In this document: positions 8,091-16,552 of the stretch, piece by piece
Layout of the letters: the number at the start of each line of letters is the position of its first letter
Position numbering within the stretch: the stretch's first letter is position 1
From: Streptantibioticus ferralitis
Lineage (GTDB): Bacteria > Actinomycetota > Actinomycetes > Streptomycetales > Streptomycetaceae
Length of the DNA stretch: 64,000 nucleotides
Reading direction: 5' to 3'
Assembly (NCBI RefSeq): GCF_029223525.1
Contig: NZ_JARHTQ010000022.1
Location: forward strand, 1 to 64,000
Position numbers and translations under genes: made by a program
Notes under the pieces: generated by a model
What the model saw: the letters and a program-made list of their open reading frames with translations, nothing else
Database searches by the model: none
Told to the model about the DNA's origin: nothing

Positions 8091-9107
8091 TTGGGCGGGA
8101 CTGTGCGGAAGGCCTGGCTCATCGTCATCATCGTGGCCGGGGTGTGCTTTTCGTTCCTCGCGCTGCTGGTCATCGGTACCTACTCGGCGGCCGCCTCGCT
8201 GTTCGGAGGGGGTGGCGCGGTCGGTCTCGCGCCGGGTGCGGTGCCCGCTGCCTACCAGTCGCTGGTGGAGCGGTACGGCACCATGTGTCCCGCCATCAGC
8301 CCCCCTTTGCTGGCGGCACAGTTGTATCAGGAGAGCGGCTGGGATCCGAACGCCCGCAGCGGTGTCGGGGCGGAGGGTATCGCCCAGTTCATGCCCGACA
8401 CCTGGGCGGCGCACGGGATCGACGCCAAGGGTGACGGCAAGCCCAACGTGTGGGATCCGGCCGACGCGATCCCGTCCGCCGCCGCGTACGACTGCCAACT
8501 GGCCCAGGACGTCAAGAGCGTGCCGGGCGACAACACCGACAACATGCTGGCCGCCTACAACGCGGGCGCGTACGCGGTCATCCAGGCCCAGGGTGTGCCG
8601 CCGTACAGCGAGACGCAGGGCTATGTGAAGTCGATCCGCACCCTCGCGCAGAGCTTCTCGGCGCCGGTCGGCCGGGTTCCGCCCACGCAGCAGGCAGCCG
8701 GTGCAATCGAGTTCGCGCAGTCGAGGCTCGGCACGCCGTATCTGTGGGGCGGTACCGGAACGGCCGCGGACAACGGGCGGTTCGACTGTTCGGGGTTGAC
8801 GCAGGCCGCGTACCAGTCGGTGGGCATCGAGCTGCCGCGGGTGGCCAACGACCAGTGGAACGCAGGGCCGCATCCCGGCCGTAATGAACTGCTTCCGGGC
8901 GACCTGGTGTTCTTCGCCACCGATCTGAAGGATCCGCGCAGCATCCATCACGTGGGGATCTACGTCGGCGGCGGCTATATGATCGACGCCCCGCACACGG
9001 GCGCGAGCATCCGGTTCGACCCGATCGACATTCCGGACTACATCGGTGCGACACGGGTGACGCAGGCCGGGGCGCAGGCGCTACCGACACCGTCGCCGTC
9101 GCACTGA
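8091..9107 (+). CDS. Lytic transglycosylase plus NlpC/P60 peptidase, VirB1-like wall hydrolase
   Basis: 338 residues. A membrane anchor (about 7-35) is followed by a lytic transglycosylase domain (about 55-165) with catalytic Glu81 in QESGWDPNA and the AYNAG motif. An NlpC/P60 endopeptidase domain (about 205-325) has Cys233 in RFDCSGL and His in HHVGIYVG. The protein can therefore cut both glycan and peptide of peptidoglycan. It is divergent from the T4SS-like operon across 279 bp, fitting a VirB1-type wall-opening subunit. TTG 8091 has GGGAGGGA upstream; GTG 8103 is an alternative. Confidence 0.9.
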   Translation: MGGTVRKAWLIVIIVAGVCFSFLALLVIGTYSAAASLFGGGGAVGLAPGAVPAAYQSLVERYGTMCPAISPPLLAAQLYQESGWDPNARSGVGAEGIAQFMPDTWAAHGIDAKGDGKPNVWDPADAIPSAAAYDCQLAQDVKSVPGDNTDNMLAAYNAGAYAVIQAQGVPPYSETQGYVKSIRTLAQSFSAPVGRVPPTQQAAGAIEFAQSRLGTPYLWGGTGTAADNGRFDCSGLTQAAYQSVGIELPRVANDQWNAGPHPGRNELLPGDLVFFATDLKDPRSIHHVGIYVGGGYMIDAPHTGASIRFDPIDIPDYIGATRVTQAGAQALPTPSPSH

Positions 9108-9310
9108 CGGGCAGCAGTGACCGACGGTCAAGCCGTGGCCGTTGGTATGCCCGTCGGAGTCTCCCTTGTATAACTTCCTGGTGATCTTCCGGTAAGGGCG
9201 GAACGCTTCCCACCGTGTTGCCCGTTCAATGGAACGACGAACGAACAGTGCCGACAGCGGGGGTTGGTGCGCGACCGACGATCGGCTACTAGGCAAAGGG
9301 GTGGCTCACT

Positions 9311-10006
9311 ATGAACGAGCTCGCGTTCGACGGCCAGAACCCCGACGTCGGTCTGCTCTACAACATCAACGACCTGGCCCGCAACTCACCCGGTTGGCTG
9401 GACCACACCGTCGAGTTCCTCGGAGAGTACGGGCTGATCGCGGCGATGGCGCTGCTGGCGCTGTGGAGTTGGTGGCGCGTCGCCCGGCGGCAGGGGGATG
9501 ACGCCCCGTCAGCGGTCGCGGGCGTGCTGTGGTCCGGGCTCGCCGCCGCGATCGCGGTGCTGCTGAACATCCCGGTCCGTGGCCTGGTGCAGCGCTCCCG
9601 GCCGTACGTCGACCATCCGCGCCTCGATCTGCTGATCCACGGCGGTTCCGACTTCTCGTTCGTCAGTGATCGTTCGGCGCTGACGATGGCGGTCGGTGTC
9701 GGCCTGTTCATGGTCAACCGCAGGGCGGGGCTGACCGGTATCGCCCTCGCGATGCTCGAAGGGTTCACCCGGGTCTTCGTGGGCGTGCACTATCCGACCG
9801 ATGTGATCGGCGGCTTCGCGCTGGGCACCGCGACCGCCCTGCTGCTCGCCCCGCTGGCCATGCTGCTGCTCGGGCCGCTGATGACGGCGCTCGGCCGGAC
9901 CCGGGCGGGCGCCCTGGTGCGCTCCGCCAAGCCGGTGCGCAAGCCGGCGGTACGGGGTGAGCCGTACCCGGAGCCGACCACGTGCGACAAGGACCTCGCC
10001 GCCTGA
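9311..10006 (+). CDS. PAP2-superfamily membrane protein with altered active site
   Basis: 231 residues with about five membrane helices. The three PAP2 signature regions are present in order: C1 as RGLVQRSRP (Arg in place of the usual Lys), C2 as SFVSDRSAL where the family has PSGH or PSDH, and C3 as TRVFVGVHYPTD, with the nucleophilic His and the Asp intact. The C2 histidine that acts as general acid is replaced by arginine. Family members dephosphorylate undecaprenyl diphosphate or other lipid phosphates. Whether this one is active is unclear. ATG 9311 follows GGGGTGG. Confidence 0.82.
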   Translation: MNELAFDGQNPDVGLLYNINDLARNSPGWLDHTVEFLGEYGLIAAMALLALWSWWRVARRQGDDAPSAVAGVLWSGLAAAIAVLLNIPVRGLVQRSRPYVDHPRLDLLIHGGSDFSFVSDRSALTMAVGVGLFMVNRRAGLTGIALAMLEGFTRVFVGVHYPTDVIGGFALGTATALLLAPLAMLLLGPLMTALGRTRAGALVRSAKPVRKPAVRGEPYPEPTTCDKDLAA

Positions 10007-10033
10007 CACCGCGGCGGCGAGGCCCGCTGGGCC

Positions 10034-11572
10034 CTAGATCGCCTGCGGGAAGTCGAAGAGGCGGTTCGGGTCGTACTGCCGCTTGACCGTGGCCAGGCGA
10101 TCGGCGGCCGAGCCGTAGTAGGCGCGGCGCCAGTCGGTCAACGTCGGGTCGATGTAGTTCTGGTAGGCCGCGCCGGAGGCGTACGGGCGCATCGCCTGGT
10201 GCATGCCGTCCAGCCAGCCGGTGCCGCTGAGCGGCCCCGAGGCGATGTACTGCGCGAGGAACCGCGAACCGCGGTGGACGAACGCGGTCGCCCCCGGCGC
10301 CACCCGGTTCACCGCACCGCCGAGCGCGGTCAGCGCGGCACTGCCCGCGCCGCCGCCGGACGTCGACCGCAACCGCTCCACCTGCGCCACCAGGGCGGCG
10401 GCGCCCGCGGCGGACAGCGAACGGTCGTAGAAGTCGGAGCGCGCGGTGTAGGTCTCGCGGTCCAGCTGACCGGTCGGCGTGCGCCCCGGGGTGCGCCCCG
10501 GCAGATGGCACTGGGTGGGCGTACGGTCGGTGCACCCCGCGTAGGAGTTCATCGCGTCCAGGTATGCGTGGCGGCGCAGCGAGACGCTCTTCGCCTGGCC
10601 GCCGATCCGGGAGGCCAGCCGGTCCACCGCGTTCTGCAGGTCGGAGTACGAGCCGAGGGAGAAGGCGGCGAGTGAGAGCGTGGGCGAGCCACCGGCCGCG
10701 CAGTCCAGATGCAGCGACGACCAGATCTCGTCCGGCAGGTCAGGACCCCACTCCTGCCAGGCGCTGATCGCCGCGGCCGCCTTCGACCAGGGCCAGGTCA
10801 GGTAGGCGGTGACGCAGGCGGGCGCCGGGTGGGTGCGGAAGCGCAGTTCGGTGACCACGCCGAAGTTGCCGTTGCCCGCGCCGCGCAGCGCCCAGAACAG
10901 GTCCGGGTTGTTGCGCGCGTCCGCCGTGATGGTCCTGCCGTCGGCTGTGACGAGGGTCGCGCCCGTGAGGCTGTCGCAGGTCAGCCCATACGCCCGGGCG
11001 GTGACCCCGTGCCCGCCGCCGAGGGTGAGCCCGGAGACACCGACCGTCGGACAGGAACCGGCGGGTATGGTCACGCCGCGCCCGCCGAGGGTGTTGTAGA
11101 CGTCGATCAGTTTGGCGCCCGCGCCGATCGTCGCGTCACCGCCGGAGACGGAGATCGACGACAGCTTGGAGACGTCGATCACCAGTCGGCCGTTGCCGGA
11201 GGACCAACCGGCGTATGAATGGCCTCCGTTGCGGATGGACACCGGGACGTGGGTGCGGCGCGCGAAGGACAGGCAGTGCGCTATGTCGGCGGTGTTCGCT
11301 ATGTAGGCGAGGGCGGCCGGGCGCTGTCCGTCGAACCGGGTGTTGTACAGCTTGCGGCCGGTGTCGTAGTCCGCGTCGCCCGGCCGTATCAACTTGCCGT
11401 GCAGCCCGCGGGCGAGCGCCGACCAGTCGGCGGCCGCCGGGCTCGTGCCGCTCGAGTTGCGGGCGCTGGCCGAGGTGGCATGCGCCGCCCCGGTGCTGGC
11501 GCAGGAGGGCAGTGCGACGGCCGCCAGGCCGAGGCCAGCGCTACCGCGCAGCAGTGATCGCCGGTCGGCCAT
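10034..11572 (-). CDS. Tat-exported FAD-linked oxidase, berberine-bridge type
   Basis: 512 residues. The N-terminus has a twin-arginine signal (DRRSLLRG plus a hydrophobic run) ending in a lipobox-like LPSC, so it is probably a Tat-exported lipoprotein. A FAD-binding type 4 domain follows, with NGGHSYAG (the histidine that binds FAD in this family) and GSCPTVG (the cysteine of bicovalent members such as GOOX). The C-terminus YDPNRLFDFPQ is the BBE domain. It likely oxidises sugars or secondary metabolites outside the cytoplasm. ATG 11572 has AAAGGA 8 bases upstream. Confidence 0.85.
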   Translation of the reverse strand: MADRRSLLRGSAGLGLAAVALPSCASTGAAHATSASARNSSGTSPAAADWSALARGLHGKLIRPGDADYDTGRKLYNTRFDGQRPAALAYIANTADIAHCLSFARRTHVPVSIRNGGHSYAGWSSGNGRLVIDVSKLSSISVSGGDATIGAGAKLIDVYNTLGGRGVTIPAGSCPTVGVSGLTLGGGHGVTARAYGLTCDSLTGATLVTADGRTITADARNNPDLFWALRGAGNGNFGVVTELRFRTHPAPACVTAYLTWPWSKAAAAISAWQEWGPDLPDEIWSSLHLDCAAGGSPTLSLAAFSLGSYSDLQNAVDRLASRIGGQAKSVSLRRHAYLDAMNSYAGCTDRTPTQCHLPGRTPGRTPTGQLDRETYTARSDFYDRSLSAAGAAALVAQVERLRSTSGGGAGSAALTALGGAVNRVAPGATAFVHRGSRFLAQYIASGPLSGTGWLDGMHQAMRPYASGAAYQNYIDPTLTDWRRAYYGSAADRLATVKRQYDPNRLFDFPQAI

Positions 11573-12052
11573 CCGCAGCATCCTTTGACTAGGGGTTTTA
11601 CGGATGGGGACTTCAACCGGCGGGCCAACGGTTCCGCCCTCGGGCGCAACCGTGCGCCCGCAGTGGGGATAACTGATGGAAGAGGGACAATTGCCCCGAA
11701 ACATCAGTCCAGATGAACTCGCGCCATCACGACGCGCCGGAGTGCAGGGCGGCGTCCCGTCGTGCGCTGTCGCGGGCTCGCCGCGCGGGACCGGTCCAGC
11801 CGCAGCTGCAGCGGCCCATCGCGAACGCGCCGCGCTCGATGGTGGTTGTTCGATGGGGGTGGGCAGGGGACTCGATGTGCTGGTCCTCATGCTGGTTGAG
11901 CACACAACAACGCTACCTGGTTGCGCTGAGGCTCGGAACCCGGCGTTCGAGAGCGGGGCGAAATGGTCCTTACGTGCCATGCGCCGCCTGCGCGCCGGTC
12001 CCTAGTCTGGACTTCTGGAACCCCGGCGTTCTTGGACGAGGAGGTGGTGCAC
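11573..12052. other. Gene-free stretch between divergent genes
   Basis: About 480 bp between the flavin oxidase and the next plus-strand gene. I see a 7-bp-arm hairpin (GGGCGCA at 11642-11648 with TGCGCCC at 11653-11659) but no convincing coding signal; the open frames here have no recognisable protein and no good ribosome sites. Promoters for both flanking genes must lie here. Confidence 0.5.
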
Positions 12053-12247
12053 ATGGTGTCGTCGCGCGGATCCCAGGCGACGGATCATCAAGACCGCGTG
12101 GCCCTCGCCGAGATCGAGTTGTGCGGCGAGTTGATGATCGCGGCATCGGCGGTCGGCGAGGAACGGTTGAGTACGGCGCGGATAGACGAGGTGCTCGAGG
12201 TGGACCGGGCCGGCGGTGGTGCGGTTCGGGTGCCGCTGCGCGGCTAG
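12053..12247 (+). CDS. Small conserved-looking hypothetical protein
   Basis: 64 residues, no membrane segment, one cysteine. The central part (DRVALAEIELCGELMIAASA) is helical and the C-terminus ends in VRVPLRG. ATG 12053 has a strong ribosome site (GAGGAGGTGG about 8 bases upstream), which is the main reason for calling it. The first in-frame start, 90 bases upstream, lacks one. From memory similar small proteins occur beside csoR in other Streptomyces, but I do not know a function. Confidence 0.65.
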   Translation: MVSSRGSQATDHQDRVALAEIELCGELMIAASAVGEERLSTARIDEVLEVDRAGGGAVRVPLRG

Positions 12248-12306
12248 CGCCTGCGCTGCCCTCGATGTGCGGTGATCTCCACGTTCCGGGTTGAGCCCCG
12301 AACCCC

Positions 12307-12660
12307 CTAGGACCTCAGCAGCCGTGCGATCGCGGCGGTCGCCTCGGCCACCTTGGCGTCCGCTTCCGGGCCGCCCTGAATCGCGGCGTCGGCCACGCAG
12401 TGCCGTAGATGCTCCTCCAGCAGCTGCAGTGCGAAGGACTGCAGCGCCTTCGTGCCGGCGGAGACCTGGGTGAGGATGTCGATGCAGTAGACGTCCTCTT
12501 CGACCATCCGCTGCAGCCCGCGGACCTGGCCTTCGATCCGGCGCAGCCGCTTGAGGTGCTGGTCCTTCTGCTTGGCGTAGCCGTGCGGCCCCTGGGGGGC
12601 GGACGGAGTCCCGGGAGTGGCGGCTTCCGCCGCAGGGCTCGCCGCGTCGTCAACCGTCAT
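12307..12660 (-). CDS. csoR: CsoR family copper-sensing repressor
   Basis: 117 residues: a disordered 28-residue N-terminus, then the all-helical CsoR/RcnR domain. The copper-binding set Cys59, His84 and Cys88 has the diagnostic C-x24-H-x3-C spacing, and the DNA-binding basic helix KRLRRIEGQVRGLQRM is intact. Copper(I) binding releases the repressor from DNA. ATG 12660 is chosen because upstream frame extension runs through the operator at 12693-12711, which points to autoregulation. It is divergent from the phosphate-uptake genes. Confidence 0.92.
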   Translation of the reverse strand: MTVDDAASPAAEAATPGTPSAPQGPHGYAKQKDQHLKRLRRIEGQVRGLQRMVEEDVYCIDILTQVSAGTKALQSFALQLLEEHLRHCVADAAIQGGPEADAKVAEATAAIARLLRS

Positions 12661-12692
12661 GCCCTTGTCCTCCGGTCCTGGCGCGTGCCCGT

Positions 12693-12711
12693 TATACCCC
12701 CTGCGGGTATA
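12693..12711. promoter_or_regulatory. CsoR operator
   Basis: A perfect inverted repeat TATACCC-n5-GGGTATA lies 33 bp upstream of the csoR start. The form TACCC-n5-GGGTA matches the G-tract inverted repeats bound by CsoR proteins. It suggests copper-responsive autoregulation. Confidence 0.85.
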
Positions 12712-12854
12712 TGGTACCGAATCGGTCCCGGTTGGGACCCACCTGTATGGAGCACTCTGCCCTATGGGCGACACTGGAGGACGCCGCTTAGCAGTGGCCG
12801 GATGATGCACCTAGCATCGACGAGACCGAACCGAGAGCACCCAGAGGACTCCCA

Positions 12855-13475
12855 GTGCGCCTTCGTCTGACCCCCAGGGAGACGAGCTTCTATGACATGT
12901 TCGCCGCGTCAGCGGACAACATCGTCACAGGTTCGAAGCTTCTAATGGAACTGCTCGGGGCGGACACCCCCGCACGCGCCGAGATCGCCGACCGGATGCG
13001 GGCCGCGGAACACGCTGGCGACGACGCGACGCACGCGATCTTCCATCAGCTGAACTCGTCCTTCATCACGCCGTTCGACCGTGAGGACATCTACAGCCTC
13101 GCGGGCTCGCTCGACGACATCATGGACTACATGGAAGAGGCCGTTGACCTGGTCGTTCTCTACCAGATCGAGGAGCTTCCGAAGGGCGTCGAGCAGCAGA
13201 TCGAGGTACTCGCGCGGGCTGCGGAGCTGACCGCCGAGGCGATGCCCAACCTGCGGACGATGCAGAACCTGACCGAGTACTGGATCGAGGTCAACCGTCT
13301 GGAGAACCAGGCGGACCAGATCCACCGCAAGCTGCTCGCGCACCTGTTCAACGGCAAGTACGAGGCCATGGACGTGCTCAAGCTCAAGCAGATCGTCGAT
13401 GTGCTGGAAGAGGCCGCCGACGCGTTCGAGCACGTGGCGAACACGGTGGAGACCATCGCGGTCAAGGAGTCCTGA
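12855..13475 (+). CDS. DUF47 (PhoU-like) accessory protein of the PiT transporter
   Basis: 206 residues, all helical, of the DUF47/PhoU-like family. Repeated acidic clusters (EDIYSLAGSLDDIMDYMEE and EAADAFEHVANTVE) match the metal-binding ExxxD motifs of PhoU-like bundles. It is 5 bp upstream of the PiT phosphate transporter gene, the standard arrangement, and probably modulates that transporter at the membrane. The start is GTG 12855. Confidence 0.9.
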   Translation: MRLRLTPRETSFYDMFAASADNIVTGSKLLMELLGADTPARAEIADRMRAAEHAGDDATHAIFHQLNSSFITPFDREDIYSLAGSLDDIMDYMEEAVDLVVLYQIEELPKGVEQQIEVLARAAELTAEAMPNLRTMQNLTEYWIEVNRLENQADQIHRKLLAHLFNGKYEAMDVLKLKQIVDVLEEAADAFEHVANTVETIAVKES

Positions 13476-13480
13476 CCCCG

Positions 13481-14476
13481 GTGGACACCTTCGCACTCGT
13501 CGTCGTTATCGGCGTCGCGCTCTTCTTCACCTACACCAACGGCTTCCACGACTCCGCGAACGCGATCGCGACCTCCATCTCCACCCGGGCGCTGACGCCC
13601 AAGGCGGCGCTGGCGATGGCCGCGGTGATGAACCTGGCGGGCGCCTTCCTGGGCAGCGGGGTCGCCCAGACGGTCAGCAAGGGCCTGATCGAGGCGCCGA
13701 GCGGCCGACATGGGATGGCGATCCTGTTCGCCGCACTGCTCGGGGCAATTGTCTGGAATCTCGCAACCTGGTACTTCGGGCTGCCGTCGTCTTCCAGCCA
13801 CGCCCTGTTCGGCGGTCTGGTCGGCGCCGCGCTCGCGGGGGCCAGCACCGTGCACTGGTCGGGCGTGATCGACAAGATCATCATCCCGATGGTGCTGTCA
13901 CCGGTCGTCGGCCTGATCGTCGGTTATCTGGTGATGCTGCTGATCCTCTGGCTCTTCCGCCGCGCCAATCCGCACAAGGCCAAGCGCGGCTTCCGCGTCG
14001 CGCAGACCGTCTCGGCGGCGGGCATGGCGCTCGGCCACGGTCTGCAGGACGCGCAGAAGACCATGGGTGTCGTGGTGATGGCGCTCACCATCTCCGGTAC
14101 CCAGAGCGGCGGCGGCATCCCGATCTGGGTGAAGATCGTCACAGCGCTGATGCTCTCGCTGGGCACGTACGCCGGCGGCTGGCGGATCATGCGGACCCTC
14201 GGCCGCAAGATCATCGAGCTGGATCCGCCGCAGGGCTTCGCGTCCGAGACCACGTCGGCGGTGATCCTCTACATCACGTCGTACATCTTCAAGGCGCCGA
14301 TCTCGACCACGCATGTGATCACCTCGTCGATCATGGGCGTGGGCGCGACGAAGCGGGTGAAGGCGGTCCGCTGGGGCGTCGCCAAGAACATCATCCTCGG
14401 CTGGTTCATCACCATGCCGGCCGCTGCGGGCGTCGCCGCCCTCGCATATCTGGTCGTGAAGCTGGTCTTTGCCTGA
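13481..14476 (+). CDS. pitH: Low-affinity inorganic phosphate transporter, PiT family
   Basis: 331 residues with about ten membrane helices in two inverted halves. The duplicated family signatures are clear: TNGFHDSANAIAT near the N-terminus and ALGHGLQDAQKTMG in the second half, each holding the conserved aspartate. It co-transports phosphate (as metal phosphate or with protons) into the cell. The start is GTG 13481, 5 bp after the DUF47 stop. In S. coelicolor the equivalent gene next to pst is called pitH2 (from memory). Confidence 0.9.
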   Translation: MDTFALVVVIGVALFFTYTNGFHDSANAIATSISTRALTPKAALAMAAVMNLAGAFLGSGVAQTVSKGLIEAPSGRHGMAILFAALLGAIVWNLATWYFGLPSSSSHALFGGLVGAALAGASTVHWSGVIDKIIIPMVLSPVVGLIVGYLVMLLILWLFRRANPHKAKRGFRVAQTVSAAGMALGHGLQDAQKTMGVVVMALTISGTQSGGGIPIWVKIVTALMLSLGTYAGGWRIMRTLGRKIIELDPPQGFASETTSAVILYITSYIFKAPISTTHVITSSIMGVGATKRVKAVRWGVAKNIILGWFITMPAAAGVAALAYLVVKLVFA

Positions 14477-14567
14477 GCGCGGTTGGCTTTTCCCTTGGGG
14501 GCCGTGCCCCGAACCCCCTTCGGGGGCTGGGGCGGAGCCCCGGGAAGACCAGCACCCCAACCGCGCG

Positions 14568-14602
14568 AAAAAGGGCCCGCCCCCGAAGAGGGGGCGGGCC
14601 CT
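14568..14602 (-). terminator. Terminator between convergent pitH and pst operon
   Basis: A perfect 13-bp GC-rich stem (14572-14584 with 14590-14602, loop GAAGA) is followed on the minus strand by five T residues (14568-14572). It would end pstB transcription efficiently and may also stop reading from pitH. A second hairpin-forming G/C repeat lies at about 14505-14560. Confidence 0.85.
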
Positions 14603-14671
14603 GTGCCTTGCGGTGGCACCGCCATGCAGCACCGCAAGGCAGTTCCGGGGCTCAGCCGGAGCGCCATCGGC

Positions 14672-15451
14672 CTAGCCGAAGCGACCGGAGATGTAGTCCT
14701 CGGTGGCCTGGACGGACGGGTTGGAGAAGATCCGCTGCGTCTCGTCGATCTCGATGAGCTTGCCGGGCTGGCCGACGCCCGCCAGGTTGAAGAAGGCGGT
14801 ACGGTCCGAAACCCGGGCCGCCTGCTGCATGTTGTGCGTCACGATGACGATCGTGAACTGCTCCTTCAGCTCGCCGATCAGGTCCTCGATGGCCAGCGTC
14901 GAGATCGGGTCGAGAGCCGAGCAGGGCTCGTCCATCAGCAGCACCTGCGGTTCCACGGCGATCGCCCGAGCGATGCACAGCCGCTGCTGCTGACCGCCGG
15001 ACAGGCCGGCGCCCGGCTTGTTCAGCCGGTCCTTGACCTCGTTCCAGAGGTTGGCGCCCTTCAGCGACTTCTCGACGATGCCGTCGATTTCCGACTTCCT
15101 GCGTGCCGAGCCGTTCAGGCGCAGGCCCGCCGCCACGTTGTCGTAGATCGACATGGTCGGGAACGGGTTGGGGCGCTGGAAGACCATGCCCACGGTGCGC
15201 CGCACCGCGACCGGGTCGACCCCGGCGCCGTACAGGTTCTCGTCGTCCAGCATCACCTTGCCCTCGACGCGGCCGCCGGGGGTGACCTCGTGCATGCGGT
15301 TCAAGGTGCGCAGGAAGGTGGACTTGCCGCAGCCGGACGGGCCGATGAAGGCGGTCACGGAACGCGGCTCCACGGTCATCGAGATGTCCTCGATGGCGCG
15401 GTGGTTGCCGTAGTAGGCGGAAAGGCCGCTGACGTCGATGCGCTTGGCCAT
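14672..15451 (-). CDS. pstB: Phosphate ABC transporter ATP-binding protein PstB
   Basis: 259 residues, the normal PstB size. Walker [11 protein letters not shown]-loop, ABC signature [14 protein letters not shown], Walker [14 protein letters not shown] and the switch histidine in VTHNMQQA are all present. It powers high-affinity phosphate import with PstA/PstC/PstS. ATG 15451 (MAKRIDVSG) is chosen over ATG 15460 because GAGAAG is well spaced. It is the last gene of the operon, 27 bp after pstA. Confidence 0.96.
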   Translation of the reverse strand: MAKRIDVSGLSAYYGNHRAIEDISMTVEPRSVTAFIGPSGCGKSTFLRTLNRMHEVTPGGRVEGKVMLDDENLYGAGVDPVAVRRTVGMVFQRPNPFPTMSIYDNVAAGLRLNGSARRKSEIDGIVEKSLKGANLWNEVKDRLNKPGAGLSGGQQQRLCIARAIAVEPQVLLMDEPCSALDPISTLAIEDLIGELKEQFTIVIVTHNMQQAARVSDRTAFFNLAGVGQPGKLIEIDETQRIFSNPSVQATEDYISGRFG

Positions 15452-15478
15452 GTGAATCACTTCTCTTCTGGGTAAGGC

Positions 15479-16552
15479 TCAGCGGCCGGTCTTCGGGGCC
15501 TTCCAGCGGGCGATGCCCCTGGCGACCAGGTTCAGGATCATGACGAAGGCGATCAGCACCAGGGCGGCAGCCCAGGCCCGGTCGAACGAGGCGTCGTTGC
15601 CGTTGGTGTACTGCTCGTACACGTAGTACGGCAGCGAGGACTGGGCGCCGTTGAACGGGTCGTTGTTGATCAACTGGTTGCCGAAGACCAACAGCAGCAC
15701 CGGTGCGGTCTCGCCCGCGATGCGGGCCACGGCCAGCATGACACCGGTCAGGATGCCGCCGATCGACGTGGGCAGTACGACCTTGACTATCGTGCGCCAC
15801 TTCGGCACACCCAGTGCCAGCGACGCCTCGCGCAGCTCGTTCGGCACGAGCTTGAGCATTTCCTCCGTCGAGCGGACGACCACCGGCATCATCAGGATCG
15901 ACAGCGCGAGCGCACCGGCGAAGCCCGAGTATCCGAAGCCCAGGATGATGATCCAGAAGGCGAGGATGAACAGGCCCGCCACGATCGACGGGACACCCGT
16001 CATCACGTCCACGAAGAAGGTGACGACCTTCGCCAGCTTGCCGCGCCCGTACTCCACCAGGTAGATCGCGGTCAGCAGCCCGACCGGCACCGCTATCAGC
16101 GAGGCCAGGGCGACCTGCTCCAGGGTGCCGATGATCGCGTGGTAGACGCCGCCGCCCGGCTGGGTGGTGATGACACCGCCCATCGAGTGGCCCAGGAAGT
16201 TGCCGTCGAGTACCTTCACGCCCTTGCTGATGGTGGTCTGCAGCAGCGAGTACAGCGGTACCACGGCGACCACGAAGCACGCCCAGACCAAGCTGGTGGC
16301 GACCCGGTCCTTGGCCTGGCGACGGCCCTCGACACGGGCGGTGATCAGGTACGTCAGGGCGACGAACAGCACGAGGGCGATCAGGCACCACTGCAGCTTG
16401 CTGGCCAGTCCGGCGACCGCGCCGATACCGGAGCCGAGGGCGATCGCCGCGACGGCGATTCCGGCCGGGGCCCAGCGCGGCATGCGGCGGTGGGAGAGCA
16501 GCGAGTTCAGCGGCGCGGCGGGGGGCGCGTCCTGGGTCATGGCGTGGCTCAT
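15479..16552 (-). CDS. pstA: Phosphate ABC transporter permease PstA
   Basis: 357 residues. Six or more membrane helices, with an N-terminal cytoplasmic extension and an extra helix pair (about 28-75) before the permease domain, typical of actinobacterial PstA. The EAA loop reads ELREASLALGVPKW. The start ATG overlaps the stop of pstC by 4 bases (16549-16552), indicating translational coupling. Confidence 0.95.
   Translation of the reverse strand: MSHAMTQDAPPAAPLNSLLSHRRMPRWAPAGIAVAAIALGSGIGAVAGLASKLQWCLIALVLFVALTYLITARVEGRRQAKDRVATSLVWACFVVAVVPLYSLLQTTISKGVKVLDGNFLGHSMGGVITTQPGGGVYHAIIGTLEQVALASLIAVPVGLLTAIYLVEYGRGKLAKVVTFFVDVMTGVPSIVAGLFILAFWIIILGFGYSGFAGALALSILMMPVVVRSTEEMLKLVPNELREASLALGVPKWRTIVKVVLPTSIGGILTGVMLAVARIAGETAPVLLLVFGNQLINNDPFNGAQSSLPYYVYEQYTNGNDASFDRAWAAALVLIAFVMILNLVARGIARWKAPKTGR

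Noticed and set aside
742..9107. An integrative conjugative element
   Set aside because: No relaxase, integrase, excisionase, attachment-site repeats or tRNA gene border was seen; only the secretion-type genes are present.
9201..9227. SigR-type promoter (GGAAC followed by GTT) before the PAP2 gene
   Set aside because: The spacing is 19 rather than the usual 18-19 with a weak GGAAC for GGAAT; not strong enough to report as a feature.
11676..12005. A 109-codon plus-strand frame in the gap before the small gene at 12053
   Set aside because: Low-complexity Arg/Ala-rich product, no ribosome site and no family; treated as non-coding.
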